From contig JAAZCB010001046.1 of the NCBI GenBank assembly GCA_012513545.1, positions 1 through 7,184 of the forward strand: DNA of 7,184 nucleotides. The letters run 5' to 3'. Positions 1-6,004 of this stretch are shown piece by piece. Numbering within the stretch: position 1 is the first letter of the stretch; each line of letters begins with the position of its first letter. The position numbers and the translations under genes are program-made. The DNA comes from Clostridiaceae bacterium (GTDB lineage: Bacteria > Bacillota_A > Clostridia > Acetivibrionales > Acetivibrionaceae). The notes beneath the pieces were generated by a model. The model was not told the DNA's origin, searched no databases, and saw only the letters and a list, made by a program, of their open reading frames with translations.

Positions 1-5
1 CTCCT
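1..5 (-). promoter_or_regulatory. Shine-Dalgarno of a leftward gene starting outside the window
   Basis: On the - strand the window ends with TTTTTTAGGAG. AGGAG is a strong ribosome binding site, so a start codon is expected roughly 5-9 bases beyond the left edge. This is the most likely start of the real gene served by the LexA-controlled promoter at 443-471. The gene itself cannot be seen. Confidence 0.4.
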
Positions 6-79
6 AAAAAATAAGTTAATTAGTAAATCAATTCAATTAAGCCTTTTTATATTTTAGCTTAAAAATTAAATTGAGAAAT

Positions 80-142
80 CTACAACCTCCTTTCAGTAAG
101 TTGGTTTTCATAAGTTTTGAATCTGTTAATTGTACTGGGCAC
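80..142 (-). CDS. Possible 20-residue leader peptide with a very strong ribosome binding site
   Basis: On the - strand AGGAGGTGAT (154-145) is fully complementary to the usual 3' end of 16S rRNA. It is followed, six bases after AGGAGG, by a GTG codon at 142. The frame has 20 codons and stops at TAG (82-80). The peptide would be short and polar, with basic residues at its end, and has no family I recognise. Its last codons overlap a second strong SD (AAAGGAGG, 93-86). It lies in the presumed leader of the SOS-type promoter at 443-471. Seen: the SD and the open frame. Inferred: that it is translated. It could equally be a chance frame in an untranslated leader. Confidence 0.25.
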   Translation of the reverse strand: MPSTINRFKTYENQLTERRL

Positions 143-169
143 TTATCACCTCCTAACGAAACCTGATAT

Positions 170-175
170 ATTATA
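170..175 (-). promoter_or_regulatory. Possible secondary -10 element (TATAAT), leftward
   Basis: A perfect TATAAT reads on the - strand 15 bases upstream of the strong SD at 154-149. No good -35 hexamer lies 16-18 bases upstream, and in AT-rich DNA such a hexamer is common by chance. It would give a very short leader if used. Confidence 0.15.
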
Positions 176-320
176 AATTGTATAAACATAACCATTTGTT
201 TTTATTTTTGTTCTTAGACTATTTCAAATCTAAATATCTATATTGTCGATTGCTACATTTTCTGAGGTAATATTATTTGATTAAATTTCTTAAAAAACTT
301 GATTAATATCCAATTTGTAA

Positions 321-339
321 CTTAACGATATTTGTTAAG
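321..339. repeat. Inverted repeat CTTAAC/GTTAAG
   Basis: Perfect 6-base arms (321-326 and 334-339) flank a 7-base spacer. The total length of 19 bp suits a dimeric regulator. It lies downstream of both leftward promoter candidates, so it could be an operator or an RNA hairpin in the leader. No regulator can be assigned from the sequence. Confidence 0.35.
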
Positions 340-360
340 CCATAAAAAAATTGACATCTA

Positions 361-390
361 ATATTACAATAATCTTCAACAATCTGTCAA
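361..390 (-). promoter_or_regulatory. Second leftward promoter candidate (TTGACA-18-TAATAT)
   Basis: On the - strand a perfect -35 TTGACA (390-385) is followed by an 18-base spacer and TAATAT (366-361), a 4/6 match to the -10 consensus. Transcription would start near 354. It lies downstream of the LexA-box promoter and would give an SOS-independent start for the same leftward transcript. It is weaker than the promoter at 443-471. Confidence 0.35.
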
Positions 391-398
391 TATTGGTC

Positions 399-413
399 AA
401 TTAAAGTTTAATT
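399..413. repeat. 15-bp palindrome next to the LexA box
   Basis: AATTAAA (399-405) and TTTAATT (407-413) are perfect inverted arms around a single central base. The palindrome sits five bases from the edge of the extended LexA palindrome (419-436). Pure A/T palindromes arise easily by chance, but the symmetry and position leave open a second operator. Confidence 0.3.
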
Positions 414-418
414 ATGCA

Positions 419-436
419 ACCGAACTTATGTTCGGT
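419..436. promoter_or_regulatory. LexA (SOS) operator
   Basis: The site has perfect 7-base inverted arms, ACCGAAC and GTTCGGT, around TTAT. The core CGAACTTATGTTCG matches the Bacillus subtilis LexA/DinR consensus CGAACATATGTTCG at 13 of 14 positions and fits the general GAAC-N4-GTTC rule of low-GC Gram-positives. It overlaps the predicted +1 and the first transcribed bases of the leftward promoter at 443-471, where a bound LexA dimer would block transcription until RecA-stimulated self-cleavage after DNA damage. Seen: the palindrome and its position. Established: the consensus and mechanism. Inferred: that it is functional here. Confidence 0.8.
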
Positions 437-442
437 GTGATT

Positions 443-471
443 ATTATATATTACTTATATTCTTCTGTAAA
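443..471 (-). promoter_or_regulatory. Strong sigma-A promoter reading leftward, under LexA control
   Basis: On the - strand TTTACA (471-466, 5/6 match to the -35 consensus) is separated by exactly 17 bases from a perfect TATAAT (448-443). The start point should lie near 436, directly at the edge of the LexA operator. This spacing of -35, -10 and operator is typical of SOS genes. The transcript would run left through about 430 bases of leader before leaving the window. Confidence 0.65.
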
Positions 472-603
472 GTATAGTATAAATGTAAACCTGTTTAAAA
501 AGTTGATATCTCAAGGTCTGCATTCATTAAGATAATTAAAGGAAAACAATGAAAAATTAATCAAATTATTAAATCGAAATATTATTATACTTATTGTATA
601 TTT

Positions 604-720
604 CTAAGAAACATAGGGACAGTTAATGTGAAAGTTATTGATTTTCATCAATTCTCCTGTGTCAGACACTGTCATGGTTATTCTTTTGTTTCACTCAACA
701 TACTAACAGTGGGACCGGAT
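604..720. repeat. Palindrome cluster, possible degenerate intergenic repeat
   Basis: Several short inverted repeats are packed together. GACAGT (618-623) pairs with ACTGTC (668-673). Inside them lie TTGAT/ATCAA with a 4-base loop (639-652) and GTGTC-A-GACAC (659-669). GTGAAA (628-633) is complementary to TTTCAC (689-694). GGGAC occurs at 616-620 and again at 711-715. The stretch is less AT-rich than its surroundings. Such GGGAC/TGTTTCAC-rich palindromic modules resemble the scattered intergenic repeats found in clostridial genomes, but I cannot confirm copy number. It could also be a structured RNA or a worn transposon end. Confidence 0.35.
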
Positions 721-778
721 GCAAACTGTTTTAAAATAAGCCTGTCAAATTTGTTACTTATAAAATGTGCATTTTTTG

Positions 779-807
779 TTGTATTTTATGGAATGAATTA
801 ATATAAT
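779..807 (+). promoter_or_regulatory. comM promoter (TTGTAT-17-TATAAT)
   Basis: TTGTAT (779-784, 4/6) and a perfect TATAAT (802-807) are separated by 17 bases. Transcription would start near 814, giving a leader of about 38 bases to the comM start codon at 852. The spacing and the perfect -10 make this the best rightward promoter in the upstream region. Confidence 0.6.
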
Positions 808-851
808 GTTTGATATGTAAGGTTACTGGAAGTACAGGAAGGTTGTGAATT

Positions 852-2387
852 ATGATTTCAAAAGTTAAGACACTTGGTTTTTTGGGGATTGACGGGTATG
901 TTGTAGTTGTTGAAACAGATATCAGCAACGGACTTCCGTCCTTCGACATGGTTGGCCTTGGCGACACTGCAGTAAAAGAATCAAAGGAACGTGTAAGGGC
1001 GGCAATAAAAAATGCTGGAATGGAATTTCCAATTAAAAGGATTACTATTAATCTTGCACCAGCCGACAAGAAAAAAGAAGGCTCGGCTTATGACCTGCCA
1101 ATAGCACTGGGGATTCTTTTTGCTACCGAGCAAATTATAAATAAAGAAATTGAGAGCTATGCCTTTTTGGGTGAACTGTCACTGGATGGTGAGATAAAGC
1201 CGGTCAGGGGAATACTGCCTATGGTAATAAGTGCAAGACAGAATGGTATACAAAACATTGTCCTTCCTGAGGAAAATGCAGATGAGGCAGCTGTCGTAAA
1301 AGACATAAATGTCTTGCCTGCAAAAAGCATAGTGGAGGTTGTCAACCACTTAAATGGCGCAGTTAAGCTTGAAAGGCATGAAATAGATGTTGATGCCCTG
1401 TTTGCAGGCAATATTGATTATAACGTTGACTTTGCAGATGTAAAGGGGCAGGAAAATGTGAAAAGAGCGTTGGAGGTTGCCGCATCAGGCGGGCACAACT
1501 GTCTGATGATTGGAAGTCCAGGTTCCGGAAAGACCATGATTGCCAAAAGATTGCCTACCATACTGCCTTCAATGACTTTTGAAGAGGCTCTTGAGGCTAC
1601 AAAGATACACAGCATCGCAGGCACGCTGCCTCCAAAGACTTCGCTTATTACTCAAAGACCTTTCAGGTCGCCGCATCATACGATATCAAACGTAAGCCTT
1701 GTTGGAGGTGGAAAGTATCCAAAGCCCGGAGAGATAAGCCTTGCTCATTATGGCGTTCTATTTCTGGATGAACTGCCCGAGTTTAACAAAGATGCACTGG
1801 AAGTATTAAGGCAGCCGCTTGAAGACGGTACAGTGACCATTTCAAGAATCAACGCATCGTTAACCTATCCCTCAAGGACAACCCTTATCTGTGCTGCCAA
1901 CCCATGCAAATGCGGAAATTTTCTTGACAAATCGAAGGAATGTTCATGTACTCCCAAACAGGTAAGCCAGTACCTGGGTAAATTGTCTGGACCGTTACTA
2001 GACAGGATGGATCTGCACATAGAGGTTGCATCTGTTCAATACAAGGATCTGGACAGTCAGGAGGATGGAGAAAAGTCAAGCGTTGTAAGGGAAAGGGTCA
2101 ACAGAACGAGAAAAATACAGCAGGAGAGATACAAGGATTTAAAAATATATTCAAATGCAGAACTTACACCTTCGCTTATAAAGAAATACTGTAAACTGGA
2201 TGATAAATGCAATGAGATTCTAAAGAGTGCTTTTGACAGGCTGGGATTAAGTGCAAGGGCACATAACAGAATACTTAAGGTTTCACGTACTATTGCAGAT
2301 ATGGAGCAAAGTGAGCACATAAAGGCGGAACATCTTCTTGAGGCAATACAATACAGAAGTCTTGACAGGAAAATCTGGCATGCTTAG
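852..2387 (+). CDS. comM: YifB/ComM-family AAA+ ATPase (Mg-chelatase-like)
   Basis: This is a predicted cytoplasmic hexameric AAA+ motor. Studied ComM proteins are branch-migration helicases that help integrate incoming single strands during transformation; despite the family name they are not Mg-chelatases. At 511 residues it has full family length. An N-terminal ChlI-type domain (about 1-125, with the typical LGIDGY and GLPSFDMVGLGD stretches) is followed by the AAA+ core: Walker A GSPGSGKT at 221-228, RPFRSPHHT at 269-277, Walker B LFLDE with D306 and E307, and the GPLLDRMD arginine-finger segment at 380-387. Cysteines 347, 352, 354, 364 and 366 cluster between these motifs. A C-terminal helical Mg-chelatase domain (about 400-505) ends the protein. 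The start is fixed by AGGAAGG nine bases upstream and by the family-like N-terminus. The end is unusual in having three tandem in-frame stops (TAG TAG TGA). dprA follows in the same direction, which supports a recombination or transformation role. Confidence 0.93.
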   Translation: MISKVKTLGFLGIDGYVVVVETDISNGLPSFDMVGLGDTAVKESKERVRAAIKNAGMEFPIKRITINLAPADKKKEGSAYDLPIALGILFATEQIINKEIESYAFLGELSLDGEIKPVRGILPMVISARQNGIQNIVLPEENADEAAVVKDINVLPAKSIVEVVNHLNGAVKLERHEIDVDALFAGNIDYNVDFADVKGQENVKRALEVAASGGHNCLMIGSPGSGKTMIAKRLPTILPSMTFEEALEATKIHSIAGTLPPKTSLITQRPFRSPHHTISNVSLVGGGKYPKPGEISLAHYGVLFLDELPEFNKDALEVLRQPLEDGTVTISRINASLTYPSRTTLICAANPCKCGNFLDKSKECSCTPKQVSQYLGKLSGPLLDRMDLHIEVASVQYKDLDSQEDGEKSSVVRERVNRTRKIQQERYKDLKIYSNAELTPSLIKKYCKLDDKCNEILKSAFDRLGLSARAHNRILKVSRTIADMEQSEHIKAEHLLEAIQYRSLDRKIWHA

Positions 2388-2396
2388 TAGTGAATC

Positions 2397-2428
2397 ATAA
2401 TCAGTTTGAATATGCTGATAGTGATTAT
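2397..2428 (+). repeat. Inverted repeat just after comM
   Basis: ATAATCA (2397-2403) and TGATTAT (2422-2428) form perfect 7-base arms around an 18-base loop, starting ten bases after the comM stop codon. The stem is AT-rich and no T-run follows, so it is not a convincing intrinsic terminator. It may protect the mRNA end or be chance. Confidence 0.25.
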
Positions 2429-2510
2429 TGCAGAAGGCAAAGCCTTTGAAATGCTACACACCAAAGTGGAAAGGAACTCCTACTTTTTGGATATATTATT
2501 CTTTTTAAAC

Positions 2511-2539
2511 TTGACTCAACTTAAAATACGTGATAAATT
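2511..2539 (+). promoter_or_regulatory. dprA promoter candidate 1 (TTGACT-17-TAAATT)
   Basis: TTGACT (2511-2516, 5/6) and TAAATT (2534-2539, 4/6) are separated by 17 bases. The start near 2546 would leave a leader of about 109 bases before dprA, which includes the hairpin at 2608-2635. Together with the 267-bp gap it suggests dprA can be transcribed separately from comM. Confidence 0.45.
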
Positions 2540-2576
2540 GATTGCGGTAAAACACTTATATGTTCAAATTTCTTAA

Positions 2577-2603
2577 TTGATATTGCATTTATATTGGTAT
2601 AGT
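2577..2603 (+). promoter_or_regulatory. dprA promoter candidate 2 (extended -10 TGGTATAGT)
   Basis: TATAGT (2598-2603, 5/6) is preceded by TGG, an extended -10 motif that can compensate for a poor -35. TTGATA (2577-2582) lies 15 bases upstream, which is short. The start would be near 2610, inside the first arm of the hairpin at 2608-2635, so use of this promoter would remove most of that hairpin. Confidence 0.3.
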
Positions 2604-2607
2604 TTAT

Positions 2608-2635
2608 AAGACTTTTTGTTTCTTGAAAAAGTTTT
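2608..2635 (+). promoter_or_regulatory. AT-rich hairpin directly upstream of the dprA ribosome binding site
   Basis: Bases 2608-2617 can pair with 2626-2635 over ten positions (one G-U pair) around an 8-base loop. The stem ends five bases before the dprA SD AAGGAG (2641-2646). It is too AT-rich for a strong terminator, and no U-run longer than three bases follows. It could modulate dprA translation or be chance. Confidence 0.3.
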
Positions 2636-2654
2636 GCTTTAAGGAGTATAGATA

Positions 2655-3767
2655 ATGACTGATAACAAGCAGTATTGGATTTGGCTCAGCAGCATTCCAG
2701 GAATTGGAGCAGTCAAATCACGTAAGCTGTTGGAATATTTTGAACAGCCTTATAATATTTTCAACTCAAGGGAGGATGAGCTTAAGACTCTTCCTTTTCT
2801 TAATGGTTCAGATGTTGTAAACATCCGTGATAAAATAATAAAGGATAATGTAAAAAAGGTTATTGAGAACACATACAAGAATAATATAAAGGTAATAACT
2901 ATTGAGGATGAACTATATCCCTATTATCTGAAAAATATTTATGATCCTCCTCTGGTACTCTATATAAAAGGAAATATTATTGATAATGAAAAATATCTGG
3001 CAGTTGTCGGTTCCAGAAAGGCTACCACTTATGGGCTTGACATGGCTAGAAAGATATCCTCGGAGTTGACGGGATATGGGATTACGGTTGTCAGCGGCAT
3101 GGCAAGGGGGATAGACACGTATGCTCATAGAGGAGCGCTTGGAGTTGGTGGAAGAACTATAGCCGTTCTCGGCTGCGGTGTGGATGTTGTTTATCCGTAT
3201 GAGAATAAAAAGCTTATGGAAAGAATAATAAGTGAAGGTGCATGTATATCTGAATATATACCTGGAATGCCGCCTGTTGCGGGTAATTTTCCTGCAAGAA
3301 ACAGGATAATAAGCGGGATGTCATTGGGAGTTATTGTTATTGAAGCTGGAGAGAAAAGCGGCTCTCTTATCACTGCAAATTTTGCACTTGAGCAGGGAAG
3401 AGAAGTATTTGCGCTTCCCGGCAATGTAAATAGCATAAACAGTACCGGAACTAATAAACTGATACGTGAAGGAGCAAAAATAGTAACAGGGATTGAAGAT
3501 ATTCTTGAGGAATTTAACTTAAGCTATACTGAGGAAAAGATAAAAAAATTCTATCAGGAGAATAACAGGGATGACAAACTTCTTAAAGGACTTGAGGAGG
3601 ATGAGAGGAAAATTGCTCAATGTCTTGTAGAAGGCGAATTGCACATCGATGTTCTGGCGAAGAAAACAGGTTTTAGTATCAAGTCTGTAAATTCAATTCT
3701 TTTAATGCTAGAGTTGAAATGTGTTGTTGAACAGCTTCCTGGAAAGATATTTAAGCTAAAACACTAA
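2655..3767 (+). CDS. dprA: DNA-processing protein DprA (Smf)
   Basis: DprA is a cytoplasmic protein that binds incoming single-stranded DNA and loads RecA on it during transformation. It is also widespread in bacteria not known to be competent. At 370 residues this is the three-domain form. An N-terminal helix-hairpin-helix segment (PGIGAVKSRKLLEYF, 15-29) is followed by the Rossmann-like DNA-binding core with GSR at 119-121, SGMARGID at 147-154 and FPARNRIISG at 212-221. A C-terminal winged-helix domain spans about 316-370. No key motif is missing. The start codon has AAGGAG eight bases upstream. Co-orientation with comM puts two transformation-type recombination proteins side by side, while topA follows after 98 bp with its own promoter candidate. 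Competence itself cannot be concluded, because no uptake genes are in view. Confidence 0.95.
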   Translation: MTDNKQYWIWLSSIPGIGAVKSRKLLEYFEQPYNIFNSREDELKTLPFLNGSDVVNIRDKIIKDNVKKVIENTYKNNIKVITIEDELYPYYLKNIYDPPLVLYIKGNIIDNEKYLAVVGSRKATTYGLDMARKISSELTGYGITVVSGMARGIDTYAHRGALGVGGRTIAVLGCGVDVVYPYENKKLMERIISEGACISEYIPGMPPVAGNFPARNRIISGMSLGVIVIEAGEKSGSLITANFALEQGREVFALPGNVNSINSTGTNKLIREGAKIVTGIEDILEEFNLSYTEEKIKKFYQENNRDDKLLKGLEEDERKIAQCLVEGELHIDVLAKKTGFSIKSVNSILLMLELKCVVEQLPGKIFKLKH

Positions 3768-3775
3768 ATATTTAT

Positions 3776-3805
3776 TTGTATTATGCCAATATATAATATT
3801 ATAAT
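3776..3805 (+). promoter_or_regulatory. topA promoter candidate (TTGTAT-18-TATAAT)
   Basis: TTGTAT (3776-3781) and a perfect TATAAT (3800-3805) are separated by 18 bases in the dprA-topA gap. A second TATAAT lies at 3792-3797 but has no placed -35. The expected start near 3812 gives a leader of about 54 bases. Topoisomerase I genes are often supercoiling-responsive; nothing in the sequence proves that here. Confidence 0.45.
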
Positions 3806-3837
3806 AGTTTTTGTTATTTAATTTAGAGAAAGAGATT

Positions 3838-3873
3838 ATGAAGAAAACTAAACTGGAGGAAAAAAATGGCTGA
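3838..3873 (+). CDS. Possible 11-codon upstream ORF overlapping the topA start
   Basis: ATG at 3838 opens a frame of 11 residues, rich in lysine, that ends with TGA at 3871-3873, just past the topA ATG at 3866. It reads straight across the topA ribosome binding site. Its own SD (AAAGAG, three bases away) is poor. Translation would couple to, or interfere with, topA initiation. It is more likely chance than a real gene. Confidence 0.12.
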   Translation: MKKTKLEEKNG

Positions 3874-5983
3874 AAAATTAGTTATCGTTGAGTCTCCCGC
3901 AAAGGCACATACGATTGGAAAGTTTTTAGGAAAGGATTATAAAATTGTTGCCTCTGTAGGCCATGTCCGGGATCTTCCCAAAAGTCAGATAGGTGTCGAT
4001 GTTGAGAATAATTTTGAGCCAAAGTACATCACTATTAGGGGTAAAGGCGATGTTATTTCGAAGCTTAAGAAGGAAGCTAAAAATGCTAAGAAAATATTCC
4101 TGGCAACTGACCCTGACCGTGAAGGGGAAGCAATTTCATGGCATCTTGCGAACCTGTTAAATATTGATAATTCAGAAAAATGCAGGGTTACCTTTAATGA
4201 GATAACAAAAAATGCTGTAAAAAGTGCCATTAAGGCACCTAGAGAAATTGACATGGATCTGGTTGATGCTCAGCAGGCCAGAAGAATTTTGGACAGGATT
4301 GTAGGATATAAAATCAGCCCTCTTTTGTGGAAAAAAGTTAAAAAGGGCTTAAGTGCAGGGAGAGTTCAATCTGTAGCCACAAGGCTAATATGTGACAGGG
4401 AGGATGAGATAGCTAATTTTACTCCGGAAGAATACTGGACTATTTCTGCAAAGCTTGAAAAAGAGGGTGTTAAGACCTCTTTTGAAGCTAAATTTTATGG
4501 TGAAGGCAAAAAAAAGATAGAACTGGGAAATGAAAAGGAAGTTAATAAGGTTCTTAATGAAATAAAGGGAAAAAAGTATGTGGTTCAAAAGGTTAAAAAG
4601 GGTGAGAAAAAGAAAGTTCCTTCTGCTCCATTTACTACCAGTACACTTCAGCAGGAAGCATCACGCAAGCTTGGATTTACAACAAAGAAGACTATGATTG
4701 TCGCACAGCAGCTGTATGAAGGAATAGATATAAAGGGAGTTGGAGCAGCAGGTCTTGTTACTTATATACGTACCGATTCAACCAGGGTTGCGGATAGCGC
4801 CAAAGCTGAGACTGCTGAGTTTGTTAAGTCCAGATATGGTGAAAAATTTCTTCCTGAAGAGAAACGCGTTTATAAAAACAAGTCTGCATCCCAGGATGCT
4901 CATGAATGTATCAGGCCGGCAGATGTAAATATGACTCCGGAGTCTATAAAAGATTCTTTGTCAAGGGAACAATACAGGCTCTATAAGCTGATATGGGACA
5001 GATTTGTTGCCAGTCAGATGGCTTCAGCTGTGTATGACACAATAAATGCGGATATTGAGGCAGGAAAATATATATTTAAGGCAAGCGGTTCCAGTATAAA
5101 GTTTGCCGGATTTATTACATTATACCAGGAGGGAAGGGATGAGGAGGCCGGTGAGGCTGATGATGACGACACATTAATACCTGAACTGGTTGAAGGAGAA
5201 GAGTTAAAGCAAAAGAAGCTTGAACCTAAACAGCATTTTACACAACCACCTCCAAGGTTTACAGAAGCAAGTCTTGTAAAGACTCTTGAGGAAAAGGGAA
5301 TTGGCAGGCCAAGTACTTATGCTCCAACGATTACTACTATCCTTGCAAGGGGATATATTGTTAAGGAAGCAAAAACGCTTATGCCTACAGAACTTGGAAG
5401 GATAGTTAACGATATAATGAAAAAACACTTCCAGGATATAGTTGATGTCGAGTTTACAGCCCAGTTGGAGAGGAAGCTCGATGACGTGGAAGAAGGATTC
5501 AAGAAATGGGTAGAAGTTATGCAGGGCTTTTATAGCCAGTTTGTTGACGTATTGAAGGAAGCTGAGGCACAAATAGGTACTATAGAAATTCCTGACGAGG
5601 TAACAGAAGAAATTTGTGAGAAGTGTGGAAGAAATATGGTTATTAAGATGGGACGATATGGTAAGTTTCTGGCTTGTCCGGGTTTTCCCGAATGCAGAAA
5701 TGCAAGGCCTCTTTTTGAAGATGCTGGTGTTTTGTGTCCAAAATGCGGAGGTAAGGTATACATTAAAAAAACAAAAAAAGGGAAGAAATATTATGGGTGT
5801 GAGCGCAATCCACAGTGTGATTTTATGACATGGGATATGCCTACCAGTGAAAAGTGCCCTAAATGTGATGGCTTTCTTGTTAAGAAATTTTCAGGTAAAA
5901 AGGTTCAGTTCAAGTGTATAAGTGAAACCTGTGATTTTGTAAGAATGGAAGAAAGAAAAAAAAGCGGGGACGAAGAGGAATAG
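3866..5983 (+). CDS. topA: DNA topoisomerase I (type IA)
   Basis: This enzyme relaxes negatively supercoiled DNA by cutting one strand through a 5'-phosphotyrosine link and passing the other strand; it balances gyrase. At 705 residues it is full length for the Firmicute enzyme. The N-terminal Toprim domain carries Glu9 (VIVESPAKA) and the acidic metal-binding motif DPDREGE at 82-88. The active-site tyrosine is Y300 in TYIRTDSTR, with R302 beside it. A short acidic patch (DEEAGEADDDD) lies between core segments. Three C-terminal four-cysteine zinc ribbons are complete: C584/C587/C604/C610, C624/C627/C645/C651 and C664/C667/C684/C689. The tail is charged (KKSGDEEE). The start has GGAGG six bases upstream. 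trmFO follows after 21 bp, a pairing well known in Firmicutes, so the two are likely co-transcribed. Confidence 0.97.
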   Translation: MAEKLVIVESPAKAHTIGKFLGKDYKIVASVGHVRDLPKSQIGVDVENNFEPKYITIRGKGDVISKLKKEAKNAKKIFLATDPDREGEAISWHLANLLNIDNSEKCRVTFNEITKNAVKSAIKAPREIDMDLVDAQQARRILDRIVGYKISPLLWKKVKKGLSAGRVQSVATRLICDREDEIANFTPEEYWTISAKLEKEGVKTSFEAKFYGEGKKKIELGNEKEVNKVLNEIKGKKYVVQKVKKGEKKKVPSAPFTTSTLQQEASRKLGFTTKKTMIVAQQLYEGIDIKGVGAAGLVTYIRTDSTRVADSAKAETAEFVKSRYGEKFLPEEKRVYKNKSASQDAHECIRPADVNMTPESIKDSLSREQYRLYKLIWDRFVASQMASAVYDTINADIEAGKYIFKASGSSIKFAGFITLYQEGRDEEAGEADDDDTLIPELVEGEELKQKKLEPKQHFTQPPPRFTEASLVKTLEEKGIGRPSTYAPTITTILARGYIVKEAKTLMPTELGRIVNDIMKKHFQDIVDVEFTAQLERKLDDVEEGFKKWVEVMQGFYSQFVDVLKEAEAQIGTIEIPDEVTEEICEKCGRNMVIKMGRYGKFLACPGFPECRNARPLFEDAGVLCPKCGGKVYIKKTKKGKKYYGCERNPQCDFMTWDMPTSEKCPKCDGFLVKKFSGKKVQFKCISETCDFVRMEERKKSGDEEE

Positions 5984-6004
5984 AGATTTGGAGACTGGAA
6001 TTAT

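Larger units (their letters stand above)
1..851. other. Gene-poor, AT-rich divergent intergenic region
   Basis: No open frame here has family character, and the only open stretches are short. The left part (1-480) is organised for leftward transcription: a sigma-A promoter with a LexA box, palindromes and three strong Shine-Dalgarno sequences all read on the - strand. The middle (about 481-600) is plain AT-rich DNA in which I see nothing. At 604-720 there is a palindrome cluster with a somewhat higher GC content, resembling an intergenic repeat remnant. The right end (779-851) is the promoter and leader of comM. The region therefore separates a divergent gene to the left of the window from the comM-dprA-topA-trmFO series. 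Confidence 0.7.

Noticed and set aside
37..195. 52-codon - strand frame starting with ATG at 195
   Set aside because: It has no SD, runs across two strong SDs in another frame, and its composition looks like translated AT-rich leader. An internal ATG at codon 29 would give a 24-residue basic peptide, but it also lacks a ribosome binding site.
243..250. Spo0A-box-like TTGTCGAT
   Set aside because: It is one mismatch from TGTCGAA and a single copy, with no well-placed promoter nearby; chance is sufficient.
351..356. + strand TTGACA as a rightward promoter
   Set aside because: The -35 is perfect but no acceptable -10 lies 16-18 bases downstream, and no + strand gene starts nearby.
628..801. 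57-codon + strand frame starting with GTG
   Set aside because: No proper SD lies upstream, it crosses the palindrome cluster and part of the comM promoter, and the peptide has no family character.
2434..2446. AAGGC-AAA-GCCTT hairpin as a comM terminator
   Set aside because: The stem is only five pairs with a 3-base loop, and no T-run follows it.
5204..5572. 122-codon - strand open frame inside topA
   Set aside because: It lies opposite a fully conserved topoisomerase core, is cysteine- and phenylalanine-rich like a shadow frame, and has no supporting context.
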